NCBI GenBank assembly: GCA_051295955.1
Contig: JBPDWA010000001.1
Coordinates: 248,001-312,000 of the forward strand
Source: Enterococcus faecalis_A
Lineage (GTDB): Bacteria; Bacillota; Bacilli; Lactobacillales; Enterococcaceae
Length of the DNA stretch: 64,000 nt
Direction of reading: 5' to 3'
Below, one piece after another: positions 25,828 through 35,192 of the stretch (positions within the stretch are counted from its first letter, which is position 1; each line of letters starts with the position of its first letter). Position numbers and translations under genes: made by a program. Under the pieces are notes generated by a model. The model did not search any database. It was not told the origin of the DNA and saw only the letters and a list, made by a program, of their open reading frames with translations.

Positions 25828-25857
25828 AGGATTGTTACTGTTTTGCAGGCAAAACCT
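25828..25857 (+). promoter_or_regulatory. RAT element 2, between bglG and bglP
   Basis: AGGATTGTTACTG-TTTT-GCAGGCAAAACCT is a second RAT, almost the same as the first apart from the loop. It overlaps the left arm (AAAACCTA) of the next terminator, giving separate control of bglP-bglA. Confidence 0.9.
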
Positions 25858-25949
25858 AGATTGAAAAAGCAGATACTTTTATTTCTGACAGTGTGCGCAG
25901 CTGTTAGGAGTAAGGTCAATTTGTTTTTTTCAGTTTAGGTTTTTTTTAA
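25851..25949 (+). terminator. Regulated terminator 2
   Basis: AAAACCTAGA near 25851 pairs with the distal TTTAGGTTTT near 25934-25943, followed by a T run. The intervening ~70 bases form a long loop or extra hairpin. It would stop transcription before bglP unless LicT-like protein binds RAT 2. Confidence 0.75.
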
Positions 25950-25980
25950 TACCTAAATAAAATTAAAAGGAGAGCTATAC

Positions 25981-27864
25981 ATGAATAAAAATCAAGCAAT
26001 TGCTGAACGTGTGTTGGCTGCGGTTGGCGGCGAAAATAATGTTTATAGTGTTGTTCATTGTGCGACTAGATTACGATTTAATTTAAAGGATGAAAGCAAA
26101 GCGGATACAGAAAAGTTAAACGCTGATGACGATGTTATTCAAGTAGTTCGTAGTGGTGGTCAATATCAAGTAGTAATCGGCAGCCATGTTAATGAAGTCT
26201 ATAAGGAATTGCTGGCACATAGCGGTTTAGACTCTGATAGTACCTCAAAGGATGCACAACCCAAAGGCAACATATTTAATCGTTTAATTGATATTATTTC
26301 TTCTATTTTTACACCATTTTTAGGAGCATTAGCTGGTGCAGGGGTTTTAAAAGGGTTTCTAACTTTAGCTTTGACATTAAACTGGCTGAAAGATACTTCT
26401 GGAGTGTATGTTGTTTTATTTGCGATTGCTGACGGGATCTTTACCTTCTTGCCGATTATACTAGCTTTTACAGCGGCTAAAAAATTCAATACGAACCAAT
26501 TTTTGGCTGTCTGCTTGGCAATGGCGCTAGTTCATCCCAGTATTACTGCTGTTGCCGGAAAGACTTTAAGTTTTGCTGGCATACCGGTGATTGTGGGAGC
26601 AAGCGCCTATACTTCTTCGGTTATTCCGATTATACTGGCAGTCTTTGTCCAAAGTTACGTTGAGCGTTTCTTCAAAAAGGTGATTCCGGCCTTCTTACAA
26701 ATTATCTGCGTTCCTTTAGCAGTCTTTGTTGTGATGGCTCCTATAACGTTTATTGTAATTGGTCCGATCGGTACTATTTTAGGTGATCTACTTGGCAAAG
26801 GATATAATAACATCTATGGCTTCAGTCCTTTAGTTGCCGGTGCTGTGATGGGCGGCTTGTGGCAAGTATTCGTTATGTTTGGCATGCATTGGGGATTTGT
26901 TCCAATTATGATGGTCAACTTAGCACAAGCTGGTGTTGAGACAATGACGCCGATGTTATTACCAGCTGTATTGGCTCAAGGCGGTGCAGCCTTAGCAGTC
27001 TTCTTCTTAACCAAAAACGTGAAATTAAAAGGCCTGGCGCTCTCTTCAATGTTAACTTCTTTATTTGGTATTACCGAACCAACTGTTTATGGGGTTAACT
27101 TACCTTTGAAAAAACCGTTTATTGCAGCTTGTATTGGTGGAGCGGTCGGTGGTGCTTTTATCGGATTTAGCCAGGTACAAAATTTTACCTTTGGTTTGAT
27201 TAGCTTGTTAAGCTTACCAGGATTTATCCCACAGGATACGAAAGATACAGCAGGTATGATGGCTGCCGCCATTGGTACCGTCATTGCTTTTATTCTAGCT
27301 TTTGTTTTAACCTTGATTTTAAAATTTGAAGATAAAACAGATGCTATTGTAGCCACTAATAACGGGTCAGAAACTACCAATTCAAATGCTACAGCTCCCG
27401 AAAAAAATGATAAAATTATCTTAGCAAGCCCTTTACAAGGAAATGTGTTACCTTTAAGTCAAGTGAAAGACCCAGTCTTTTCATCCGGTGCCTTAGGCAA
27501 AGGTCTTGCCATTGAGCCAACGGAAGGTAAGTTGTATGCGCCAGCTGATGGTACCATAACTACATTATTTCCAACAGGACATGCAGTTGGTATTACGACT
27601 ACAGAAGGTGTTGAACTTTTAATGCACATTGGGATGGACACTGTTGAACTTGGTGGCGAGGGTTTTGAATTAGCAGTAAAACAAGGAGATACAGTGAAAA
27701 AAGGCGAGCTATTAGTTTCTTTTGACCTGGATAAAATCAACGCTGCAGGCTATTCAATTATCACGCCAATTGTGGTTACCAATACAACAGACTATCTGGA
27801 TGTGTTAGATATGGATCAACAAGAAGTACTCCATGGAGAAGATTTTTTAACAATTGTGAGATAA
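25981..27864 (+). CDS. bglP: Beta-glucoside-specific PTS transporter EIIBCA
   Basis: A 627-residue membrane permease that imports and phosphorylates aryl-beta-glucosides or cellobiose-like sugars. EIIB comes first (Cys27 in VVHCATRLRF takes the phosphate), then the EIIC membrane domain (~105-450, with GITEPTVYGVNLPLKKPF), a Ser/Thr/Asn-rich linker (~455-475), and EIIA with the phospho-His in ELLMHIGMDTVEL. Ordered B-C-A as in BglP/BglF. AGGAG site upstream; followed 29 bp later by the phospho-beta-glucosidase. Confidence 0.95.
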   Translation: MNKNQAIAERVLAAVGGENNVYSVVHCATRLRFNLKDESKADTEKLNADDDVIQVVRSGGQYQVVIGSHVNEVYKELLAHSGLDSDSTSKDAQPKGNIFNRLIDIISSIFTPFLGALAGAGVLKGFLTLALTLNWLKDTSGVYVVLFAIADGIFTFLPIILAFTAAKKFNTNQFLAVCLAMALVHPSITAVAGKTLSFAGIPVIVGASAYTSSVIPIILAVFVQSYVERFFKKVIPAFLQIICVPLAVFVVMAPITFIVIGPIGTILGDLLGKGYNNIYGFSPLVAGAVMGGLWQVFVMFGMHWGFVPIMMVNLAQAGVETMTPMLLPAVLAQGGAALAVFFLTKNVKLKGLALSSMLTSLFGITEPTVYGVNLPLKKPFIAACIGGAVGGAFIGFSQVQNFTFGLISLLSLPGFIPQDTKDTAGMMAAAIGTVIAFILAFVLTLILKFEDKTDAIVATNNGSETTNSNATAPEKNDKIILASPLQGNVLPLSQVKDPVFSSGALGKGLAIEPTEGKLYAPADGTITTLFPTGHAVGITTTEGVELLMHIGMDTVELGGEGFELAVKQGDTVKKGELLVSFDLDKINAAGYSIITPIVVTNTTDYLDVLDMDQQEVLHGEDFLTIVR

Positions 27865-27893
27865 TGTATTATTTAAAATAGGAGGAAACGAAC

Positions 27894-29339
27894 ATGAATA
27901 ATCAAGCTGTATTTCCAAAAGGATTTTTATGGGGCGGAGCTACAGCAGCCAATCAGCTAGAAGGCGCTTATTGTGCGGATGGTAAAGGATTGTCTGTTGC
28001 AGATGCCATGCCTGGAGGAAAACAACGTTTTGCCATTTTAGGTAGTGATACGTTCGATTGGACCATTGACGAAGATCACTACATTTATCCGAACCATGTC
28101 GGCATCGATCATTATGAGCGCTTTAAAGAAGACATTGCTCTTTTTGCCAAAATGGGTTTCAAGTGTTATCGCTTTTCAATTGCTTGGACACGTATTTTTC
28201 CAAATGGCGATGAAAGTCAACCTAATGAAGCTGGATTGAAATTTTACGATGCAGTGATTGATGAATGTTTGAAATACAATATTGAGCCTGTAGTTACCAT
28301 TTCTCATTATGAAATGCCGTTATACTTAGCCAAACACTATGGCGGCTGGAAAAACCGTCAGCTTGTTGGCTTCTATGAAACATTTGCTAAGACCGTCTTA
28401 AATCGTTTTTACAAAAAAGTAAAATACTGGATGACCTTTAATGAAATTAATTCAGCATTCCACTTTCCAGCGTTAAGCCAAGGCTTAGTAAAAAGTAACG
28501 GTGCTGGTGACTATCAAAATATCTTTCAAGCATGGCATCATCAATTTGTGGCTAGCAGTCAAGCTGTGAAATTTGCACATGAATTGGATCCCAATTTACG
28601 AATCGGTTGTATGATTATTTATGCGACAACTTACAGCATTGATGCCAATCCAGTGAATCAATTAGCTACCATGATCGAAAATCAAGAGTTTAATTTCTAT
28701 TGTACTGATGTACAAGTTCGAGGTGCTTATCCAGCCTACACACAGAGAATGTTTAAAAAGTATGGGGTAACGGATTTACAAATGGAGACCGGCGATCTGG
28801 AGCTTTTAAAACAATATCCGGTGGACTATATCGGTTTCAGCTACTATATGTCTTCGGCAGTGAATGAAACAGCCACAGAAGCAGATAAAGTTGCAGGAAA
28901 TTTATTAGGTGGTGTGCGTAATCCCTTCTTGGAAGCAAGTGAGTGGGGCTGGCAAATTGATCCTGATGGTTTACGAATTGCTTTAAATGAGCTGTACAAT
29001 CGCTATCAAAAACCTTTGTTTATCGTAGAAAACGGGTTAGGTGCAATTGATGAAGTAGATGAAAACTTCCATGTAGCAGACGATTATCGGATTGATTATT
29101 TACGCCGACACATTGAAGCTATGGCCCAAGCTATTGTCGATGGCGTGGACTTGATGGGCTATACGCCATGGGGCTGTATCGATCTTGTTAGTGCTTCAAC
29201 CGGTGAAATGAGTAAACGTTACGGCTTTATCTATGTTGACTTAGATGATGAAGGTCATGGAACCAAAAATCGTTATGAGAAAAAATCTTTTGCTTGGTAT
29301 AAAAAAGTTATTGCGACTAATGGAACTGATTTAAGCTGA
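27894..29339 (+). CDS. bglA: 6-phospho-beta-glucosidase (GH1)
   Basis: A 481-residue cytoplasmic glycoside hydrolase family 1 enzyme splitting the phosphorylated beta-glucosides delivered by BglP into glucose-6-phosphate and aglycone. It shows FPKGFLWGGATAANQLEGA at the start, the acid/base TFNEIN and the nucleophile in IVENGLG near residue 380. AGGAGG precedes the ATG. Last gene of the operon; a strong terminator lies 160 bp on. Confidence 0.95.
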   Translation: MNNQAVFPKGFLWGGATAANQLEGAYCADGKGLSVADAMPGGKQRFAILGSDTFDWTIDEDHYIYPNHVGIDHYERFKEDIALFAKMGFKCYRFSIAWTRIFPNGDESQPNEAGLKFYDAVIDECLKYNIEPVVTISHYEMPLYLAKHYGGWKNRQLVGFYETFAKTVLNRFYKKVKYWMTFNEINSAFHFPALSQGLVKSNGAGDYQNIFQAWHHQFVASSQAVKFAHELDPNLRIGCMIIYATTYSIDANPVNQLATMIENQEFNFYCTDVQVRGAYPAYTQRMFKKYGVTDLQMETGDLELLKQYPVDYIGFSYYMSSAVNETATEADKVAGNLLGGVRNPFLEASEWGWQIDPDGLRIALNELYNRYQKPLFIVENGLGAIDEVDENFHVADDYRIDYLRRHIEAMAQAIVDGVDLMGYTPWGCIDLVSASTGEMSKRYGFIYVDLDDEGHGTKNRYEKKSFAWYKKVIATNGTDLS

Positions 29340-29499
29340 TCCAGCTGTTTATAATTTTCCTGATAGATTAAAAGATTGGATCAAATTTGGTCTTTCAATT
29401 CCAGCCTGAGGATTGAAAGCAATCGAGAGTTTACAACGAATGTCATCAGCGTTACTGCTTAGGTAACTTCAGGATGCTCATGGCTTCGTTAGTTTTTAA

Positions 29500-29541
29500 G
29501 GGAGTGAGACATAGTCTGTGTGACTATGCTTCACTCCCTTT
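29500..29541 (+). terminator. Terminator of the beta-glucoside operon
   Basis: GGGAGTGA...ATAGTC (29500-29516) pairs with GACTAT...TCACTCCC (29522-29538) around a short loop, then TTTATG. The stem is strong and near-symmetrical. Confidence 0.85.
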
Positions 29542-29613
29542 ATGTTTTGGGTGTACCTCAATTTCAATTCTTTTTGTTCTCATTTATAATAGGAAGCAAA
29601 GGAGGTTGCTGAC

Positions 29614-30198
29614 ATGACAAATTTACAGCATAAGCTCTTTGTGATTATGGGTCCTAGCGGCTCCGGGAAAACGGCTGTTTCAGCCGCAGTTTTTCCAAAA
29701 AACTATAAAGTGGTTTCCCATACTACGCGTCAAAAGCGAGCGGGAGAAGTGGATCAAGTAGATTATTATTTTGAAACAAAGGCAAGTTTTCAAACACTGC
29801 TTAGTGCACATGAGCTGGTTGAGTATGACCAATATCACGGTGAATATTATGGTGTCGGTCTTCAAGCTATTTTGCAACAAACGCGCCAGCATTGTGCGTA
29901 TGTGATTTTAACGTATTCTGGGTTTTGTGCGGTTGCTGAACGTTTCGGTGATAGCGTTGTTCCCATATTTTTCGATGTTTCAAAAGCAAATGTCTTCGCC
30001 CGGTTATCTCAACGAGAAAGGCAGGCAACAGTCATTCAGGAACGTTTACAGTTATATGAACAAGAAATCCAAGTGAAAACAGCTTTAGCGCAAGTACCGA
30101 ACGGACTAATTATTGATGCAAATCCGTCTTTTTCAGAAGTTGTAGCCCAGTTGCGCCATTTTGTTTGTCAAGAAAACAAAGAGCCTGTAAATGAATAG
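29614..30198 (+). CDS. Guanylate kinase-like P-loop protein
   Basis: A 194-residue protein of the guanylate-kinase fold. GPSGSGKTAV (13-22) is the P-loop, SHTTRQKRAGEVDQVDYYF is the GMP-binding segment, and HGEYYGVG follows as in Gmk. It differs from the essential gmk by a weak lid region and a divergent C-terminal half, and it stands alone rather than beside rpoZ, so it is probably a paralogue rather than the housekeeping enzyme. Nucleotide kinase activity is likely but the substrate is open. GGAGG site seven bases before the ATG. Confidence 0.75.
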   Translation: MTNLQHKLFVIMGPSGSGKTAVSAAVFPKNYKVVSHTTRQKRAGEVDQVDYYFETKASFQTLLSAHELVEYDQYHGEYYGVGLQAILQQTRQHCAYVILTYSGFCAVAERFGDSVVPIFFDVSKANVFARLSQRERQATVIQERLQLYEQEIQVKTALAQVPNGLIIDANPSFSEVVAQLRHFVCQENKEPVNE

Positions 30199-30372
30199 CT
30201 ACCATACTTAAAAGTCAGATGGTTGTCATTTGACTTACTAGGTAAGATGCGTAGCTAATCGGTGAATGAGAGGAGCAGACAGGCGGTTACGATCCGTCTT
30301 TTTTTATGGCTAAAGGAAAAATAAAAAGTTCTTTAAAAATAGAAAATGACGAAAAATTTTCATTATTTTCTA

Positions 30373-30400
30373 TTGCAATCTCTTCGGGACGTGCTATAAT
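30373..30400 (+). promoter_or_regulatory. Promoter of the TetR-ABC exporter operon
   Basis: TTGCAA (30373-30378) and TATAAT (30395-30400) are separated by 16 bp. The double operator starts at the last base of the -10, so a bound repressor would block transcription start. Confidence 0.8.
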
Positions 30401-30427
30401 GACAAAGTGTCATATGACAAATTGTCA
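30400..30427. promoter_or_regulatory. Tandem palindromic operator for the TetR regulator
   Basis: Two 13-bp palindromes of the form TGACA-N3-TGTCA (30400-30412 with AAG, 30415-30427 with AAT) are separated by two bases. Centres are 15 bp apart, so two dimers would bind on offset faces of the helix. It lies 25 bp before the regulator gene, the usual place for autorepression. Confidence 0.85.
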
Positions 30428-30451
30428 TAAGAGGAAGGAGAATGAACAGTT

Positions 30452-31108
30452 ATGCCTACAAGTACTTTTTTTCATTTACCGGTAGAAAAACAAAAACGTT
30501 TGCTAGAAGCAGCACGTATTGAATTTTCTCGAACATCTTTGCAAGATGCCTCCATTGCCAATATTGTAAAAATAGCTGAAATTCCTAGAGGTAGTTTTTA
30601 TCAATATTTTAAAGACAAAGAAGATCTTTATTTCTATTATTTCTCTTCTTTACGTAAAGACAAAGAACGAGATATTGAAAAGCATATTATTATGGCAAAC
30701 GGCGACCTGATTGCTGGCTTGGATCTTTATTTTTCAAAGCTAGTCACTGAAGTTTTAACTGGAGAGAATGCTTCTTTTTATCGGCATCTCTTTATGAATA
30801 TGGATTTTCGGGCCTCCAATCGAGTGACCAAAGATTTAGCGGTTACTGATAAAAAAGAACATTATCACAAGCATAAAGAACATCATGAATATACGGAACG
30901 GCTCTACAACATAGTGGATATTTCTAAAATCAATGTTAGCAACCAAACTGAGTTTAAGTGGTTAACGCAGATGGCAATGCATGCCTTTTTTTCATCAATT
31001 GCTGACGGTTATCGCCAAATGAAGGTCGACCCTAATTACGATATTCAACAAACAGTGAAACAATTAAAAATGAAATTACATTGGCTGCGTGACGGAGCCT
31101 ATAAGTAG
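30452..31108 (+). CDS. TetR family transcriptional regulator
   Basis: A 218-residue repressor. The N-terminal HTH (residues ~14-60: KQKRLLEAARIEFSRTSLQDASI, AEIPRGSFYQYFKDKEDLY) is typical of TetR; the C-terminal helical domain would bind the inducer. It is the first gene of an operon with two ABC exporter genes 18 bp downstream and has a double palindromic operator in its own promoter, so it very likely represses itself and the pump. The inducing drug is unknown. The start is ATG 30452 with AAGGAGA upstream. Confidence 0.92.
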   Translation: MPTSTFFHLPVEKQKRLLEAARIEFSRTSLQDASIANIVKIAEIPRGSFYQYFKDKEDLYFYYFSSLRKDKERDIEKHIIMANGDLIAGLDLYFSKLVTEVLTGENASFYRHLFMNMDFRASNRVTKDLAVTDKKEHYHKHKEHHEYTERLYNIVDISKINVSNQTEFKWLTQMAMHAFFSSIADGYRQMKVDPNYDIQQTVKQLKMKLHWLRDGAYK

Positions 31109-31126
31109 AAAGAAGGGAATCAACGA

Positions 31127-32854
31127 ATGGTAAAATTGGTAAGACGCTTGTCACTTATTTCGGCATTAGCAGCGATCGGCTTTATGATCATCCAAGTAAT
31201 CGCTGATTTATATTTACCTACCTTAACCTCCAACATCATTAATAATGGCGTTGCCAAAGGCGATATTGATTATATCTGGCATACAGGATTTGTGATGATT
31301 GGGTTTTCTTTAATTGGAATTACCGCTTCGGTAGGAAATACATTTTTTGCTACACGTGAATCACAAAGATTAGGTAAAAAATTAAGAACTGAGATTTATC
31401 AAAAAGTCGAAAACTTTTCTAACAATGAATTTGATAAATTCGGTACCGCCTCTTTAATTACTCGAACTACGAATGACGTCACTCAAATTCAAATGGTGAC
31501 TCAAATGTTTTTGCGTTTGATGATTAATGCACCGATTACTTTGATTGGCGCTAGTTTTATGGCGTATAGCAAGGACCCGCAACTCACGCAAATTTTCTTA
31601 GTTGTCTTGCCGATCATGGCGGTGTTAGTAGGGGGTATTATGTATTTTGCAGTGCCTTTATTTAAAAGCATGCAAAAGAAAACCGACCGCCTAAACTTGG
31701 TTTTTCGGGAAGGTTTAACCGGTGTCCGTGTGATTCGAGCTTTTGATAAAACACGCTATGAAGAAGAACGCTTTGACCAAGCAAACAAAGATTATACACA
31801 AACAGCGATTAAAGTAAATACGATTGTTGCTTTGATGATACCGTTAATGACCTTGATTATGAGCGGAACGAATGTAGCCATCACTTGGTTTGGCGGACAT
31901 TACATTGCATCAATGGATTTGGAAGTCGGAAATTTAATTGCCTTTATGACTTATGCCATGCAGATCTTAATGAGCTTTATGATGTTGGCAATGATTTTTG
32001 TTATGGTACCGCGTGCCCAAGCTTCTGCTGATCGGATTAACGAAGTTTTGGATACGAAAAACGATATTGTTGATCGTGAAGATCCGTTAACGATTCCTTT
32101 AGAAGGAAAAAATGCCAGCTTAGCTTTTGAACATGTCAACTATCGTTATGCAGGTGCTGAAAAATTAGCATTGGCAGATATCGACTTTTCAGCAAAATCT
32201 GGCGAAGTGGTAGCAATCATTGGTGGAACAGGCTCTGGAAAAACATCATTAGTTAATTTAATTCCCCGTTTTTACGATATCGAAGCCGGAAAAATCTTAA
32301 TTAATGGCATCGACATCAAAGCTGCAACACAGCACAACTTACGGGATACAATTGGATTTGTGCCTCAAAAAGCAGTGCTATTTACTGGAACGATTCGTGA
32401 AAATATGCAATACGGCGCGCCAAACGCTACTGACGAAGAGATTTGGAAAGCCTTGGAAATTGCGCAAGCCAAGGATTTTGTCTCAGGCCTTGAACAAGGA
32501 TTGGACAGTCATGTGGAACAAGGCGGCGGTAACTTCTCTGGCGGTCAGCGGCAACGACTAGCAATTGCTCGGGCTTTAGTGAAAAAGGCTGACTTGTATG
32601 TTTTTGATGATTCTTTCTCTGCGTTGGATTTTAAAACCGATGCAAAATTACGAGCAGCTTTAAAACAAAACATCAAAGAAGCAATCGTCGTTTTAGTAGC
32701 TCAAAGAGTGAGCACTGTTATGGACGCTTCCACAATATTAGTTTTGGATGAAGGCAAACTGGTAGGCAAGGGAACCCATGAAGAATTATTGCACTCAAAT
32801 GAAACTTATCAGGAAATTGTTCATTCTCAATTGAGAGAGGAGGAAATTGCATGA
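31127..32854 (+). CDS. Heterodimeric multidrug ABC exporter, subunit 1 (degenerate Walker B)
   Basis: A 575-residue half-transporter with six membrane helices (~1-300) and a nucleotide-binding domain (~330-575). Walker A is GGTGSGKTSL, the signature FSGGQRQRL is intact, and Walker B ends VFDDSFSALD, with Asp where the catalytic Glu belongs. This is the degenerate-site subunit of LmrCD/EfrCD/BmrCD-like pairs. It overlaps the next gene by four bases (ATGA). Substrates cannot be told from sequence; family members expel drugs and dyes. Confidence 0.93.
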   Translation: MVKLVRRLSLISALAAIGFMIIQVIADLYLPTLTSNIINNGVAKGDIDYIWHTGFVMIGFSLIGITASVGNTFFATRESQRLGKKLRTEIYQKVENFSNNEFDKFGTASLITRTTNDVTQIQMVTQMFLRLMINAPITLIGASFMAYSKDPQLTQIFLVVLPIMAVLVGGIMYFAVPLFKSMQKKTDRLNLVFREGLTGVRVIRAFDKTRYEEERFDQANKDYTQTAIKVNTIVALMIPLMTLIMSGTNVAITWFGGHYIASMDLEVGNLIAFMTYAMQILMSFMMLAMIFVMVPRAQASADRINEVLDTKNDIVDREDPLTIPLEGKNASLAFEHVNYRYAGAEKLALADIDFSAKSGEVVAIIGGTGSGKTSLVNLIPRFYDIEAGKILINGIDIKAATQHNLRDTIGFVPQKAVLFTGTIRENMQYGAPNATDEEIWKALEIAQAKDFVSGLEQGLDSHVEQGGGNFSGGQRQRLAIARALVKKADLYVFDDSFSALDFKTDAKLRAALKQNIKEAIVVLVAQRVSTVMDASTILVLDEGKLVGKGTHEELLHSNETYQEIVHSQLREEEIA

Positions 32855-34728
32855 GTCAACCAGCCGGTGCAAGACCGAGAGGACCTATGGGCGGCGGACC
32901 GGGCCGTGGCATGGGGGTCAAAGGACCTAAACCCAAGAACTTTTGGAAGACGGTGAAACGTCTCTTCAAATATATGTCAAACCGACTAATTGCCATTGTT
33001 TTAGTTTTGATTTTAGCGGTTGCTTCTGTCGTTTTCCAAATTCAAAGTCCTAAAGTATTAGGGAAAGCGACGACTGAAATTTTTAACGGTGTATTAAAAG
33101 GTGTCGGACAAATGCAACAGGGAATGAAAGTCAACTCTTTCCCGATTGACTTTGACAAAATTGGCCAAATTTTGTTATTGGTGATTGGCATGTATTTGAT
33201 TTCAGCCGTTTTTAGTTTCTTACAACAAGTGATTATGACCCGAGTTTCGCAGCGTACGGTTTATGAATTGCGTCATGAGTTAGAAGCTAAAATGAACAAA
33301 GTACCGATTTCTTATTATGATACTCATAGCAACGGAGATATTATGTCACGGGCGATCAATGATATGGATAATATCGCCAGTACCTTACAACAAAATTTAA
33401 CCCAATTGATTACTAGTGTTGTGACTTTTATTGGTGTATTGTGGATGATGCTGACTATCAGCTGGCAATTGACGCTGGTAGCTCTGGCAACAGTTCCTCT
33501 AAGTTTGGTTGTTGTTATGATTGTCGCTCCAAAATCGCAAAAATTCTTTGCTGGACAACAAAAAAGCTTAGGCTTATTGAACAACCAAGTAGAAGAAACT
33601 TATGGCGGTCATACAGTTGTTAAAAGTTTTAACCATGAACAAGCGGATCAAGCTGTTTTCGAAGCGGAGAATGAGCGCTTGTATAAAGCCGGTTGGAAAG
33701 CACAGTTTATCTCAGCGATTATCATGCCTTTGATGAATTTTATTAAAAACTTAGGCTACGTTTTTGTCGCTGTCCTAGGTGGAATTAAAGTCGCCAACGG
33801 GAACATGGATTTGGGGGATGTACAAGCCTTCTTACAATACACCAACCAATTCTCTCAGCCGATTACACAAATTGCTAATTTGATGAACACTATTCAATCA
33901 ACTGTCGCTTCAGCAGAGCGAGTATTTGAAGTTTTGGATGAAAAAGAAATGACTGATCAAACTTCTGGCATTCCGCCTGTACCTGATAGTCCTTATAAAG
34001 TACAGTTCGATCATGTTCAATTTGGCTATACGCCAGATAAGCTTTTGATGGAAGATTTTACTCTAAACGTCAAACCAGGCCAAATGGTTGCTATTGTAGG
34101 ACCAACAGGTGCTGGGAAGACAACCTTAATCAACTTGTTGGAACGTTTCTACGATATTAAGGACGGTAGTATTAAGTATGACGGTGTTGATACACGTGAT
34201 ATTTCTAGAGACAAATTGCGGTCACATTTTTCTATGGTGCTGCAAGATACTTGGCTATTTACCGGCAGCATTTATGATAATATTCGCTATGGAAACGAAC
34301 AAGCAACCGAAGAACAAGTGATTGAAGCTGCTAAGGCAGCTCATGTGGATGATTTTGTGCGGAAGTTACCTAAAGGTTACGACACAGTGTTGAATGAAGA
34401 AGCCAGCAACATTTCTCAAGGTCAACGTCAACTAATTACGATTGCTAGAGCTTTCTTAGCCAATCCCGATGTCTTGATTTTAGATGAAGCGACCTCGAGC
34501 GTTGATACACGGACGGAAATATTGATTCAACGAGCAATGAATCGCTTGTTGGAAGATCGAACTAGCTTTGTTGTAGCTCACCGTCTATCCACGATTCGTG
34601 ATGCTGACAACATCATTGTGATGGCTAACGGTTCAATCGTTGAAACAGGTAACCATGATGAATTGATGGCACAAGATGGTTTTTACGCTGATCTTTACAA
34701 TAGCCAATTCTCTGAAGACGTTGCATAA
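32851..34728 (+). CDS. Heterodimeric multidrug ABC exporter, subunit 2
   Basis: A 625-residue half-transporter. A Pro/Gly/Arg-rich N-terminal tail (residues 1-28) typical of this subunit is followed by six membrane helices and a nucleotide-binding domain with Walker A GPTGAGKTT, signature ISQGQRQ (degenerate; normally LSGGQ) and Walker B LILDEATSSVD with the catalytic Glu. Combined with subunit 1, one ATP site is canonical and the other degenerate, the hallmark of heterodimeric exporters. Translation is coupled to subunit 1 by the ATGA overlap. Confidence 0.94.
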   Translation: MSQPAGARPRGPMGGGPGRGMGVKGPKPKNFWKTVKRLFKYMSNRLIAIVLVLILAVASVVFQIQSPKVLGKATTEIFNGVLKGVGQMQQGMKVNSFPIDFDKIGQILLLVIGMYLISAVFSFLQQVIMTRVSQRTVYELRHELEAKMNKVPISYYDTHSNGDIMSRAINDMDNIASTLQQNLTQLITSVVTFIGVLWMMLTISWQLTLVALATVPLSLVVVMIVAPKSQKFFAGQQKSLGLLNNQVEETYGGHTVVKSFNHEQADQAVFEAENERLYKAGWKAQFISAIIMPLMNFIKNLGYVFVAVLGGIKVANGNMDLGDVQAFLQYTNQFSQPITQIANLMNTIQSTVASAERVFEVLDEKEMTDQTSGIPPVPDSPYKVQFDHVQFGYTPDKLLMEDFTLNVKPGQMVAIVGPTGAGKTTLINLLERFYDIKDGSIKYDGVDTRDISRDKLRSHFSMVLQDTWLFTGSIYDNIRYGNEQATEEQVIEAAKAAHVDDFVRKLPKGYDTVLNEEASNISQGQRQLITIARAFLANPDVLILDEATSSVDTRTEILIQRAMNRLLEDRTSFVVAHRLSTIRDADNIIVMANGSIVETGNHDELMAQDGFYADLYNSQFSEDVA

Positions 34729-35192
34729 TAATCAAAAACTCAACGATAAAAAGATATCAAGTGATTTTCTAATTGAACTTAATATAACCAGGTATATACT
34801 ACGCAAAGCCACTTTTCCAAAAAATAACATAATCTTAATTGGAGATGAAGACTGAATGGGTGAGACAAACGTTATAACAATGTTAGTCTCACCTTCTTTA
34901 GCTTTTTAGAAAGGTAACAATTAGCACAAAAATAATAAAAAATCTATTAAAAATTGACCTATGAATTTATCTGAAAAAGAGGTATGATAGTTATGCTTAC
35001 TTTCAATAATAGCTATAAAAGTAATATTATTATATAATATTTCTATGTAGAATCACAAATGAAATTTTCAGTTTATTGCTTTCATTTAGAGTTCTATTTG
35101 GAGATACTATTGACAGTTATAGTTGTTGTTATTGAAAGAAGCCGTTGAAGGAATAGTTAAGTTTGAGAGCAAGCATTCGGGGAGGAAGGCGA
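34729..35192. other. Intergenic region with exporter terminator
   Basis: Holds the terminator at 34859-34900 and about 290 bp of very AT-rich DNA before the VOC gene. A TTGACA (near 35110) is present but without a good -10 at 17 bp. No gene is seen. Confidence 0.5.
34859..34900 (+). terminator. Terminator after the ABC exporter
   Basis: GGTGAGAC (34859-34866) pairs with GTCTCACC (34886-34893), with a partly paired inner ACGTTATAACAATGT region, then TTCTTTAGCTTTTT. Confidence 0.75.
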
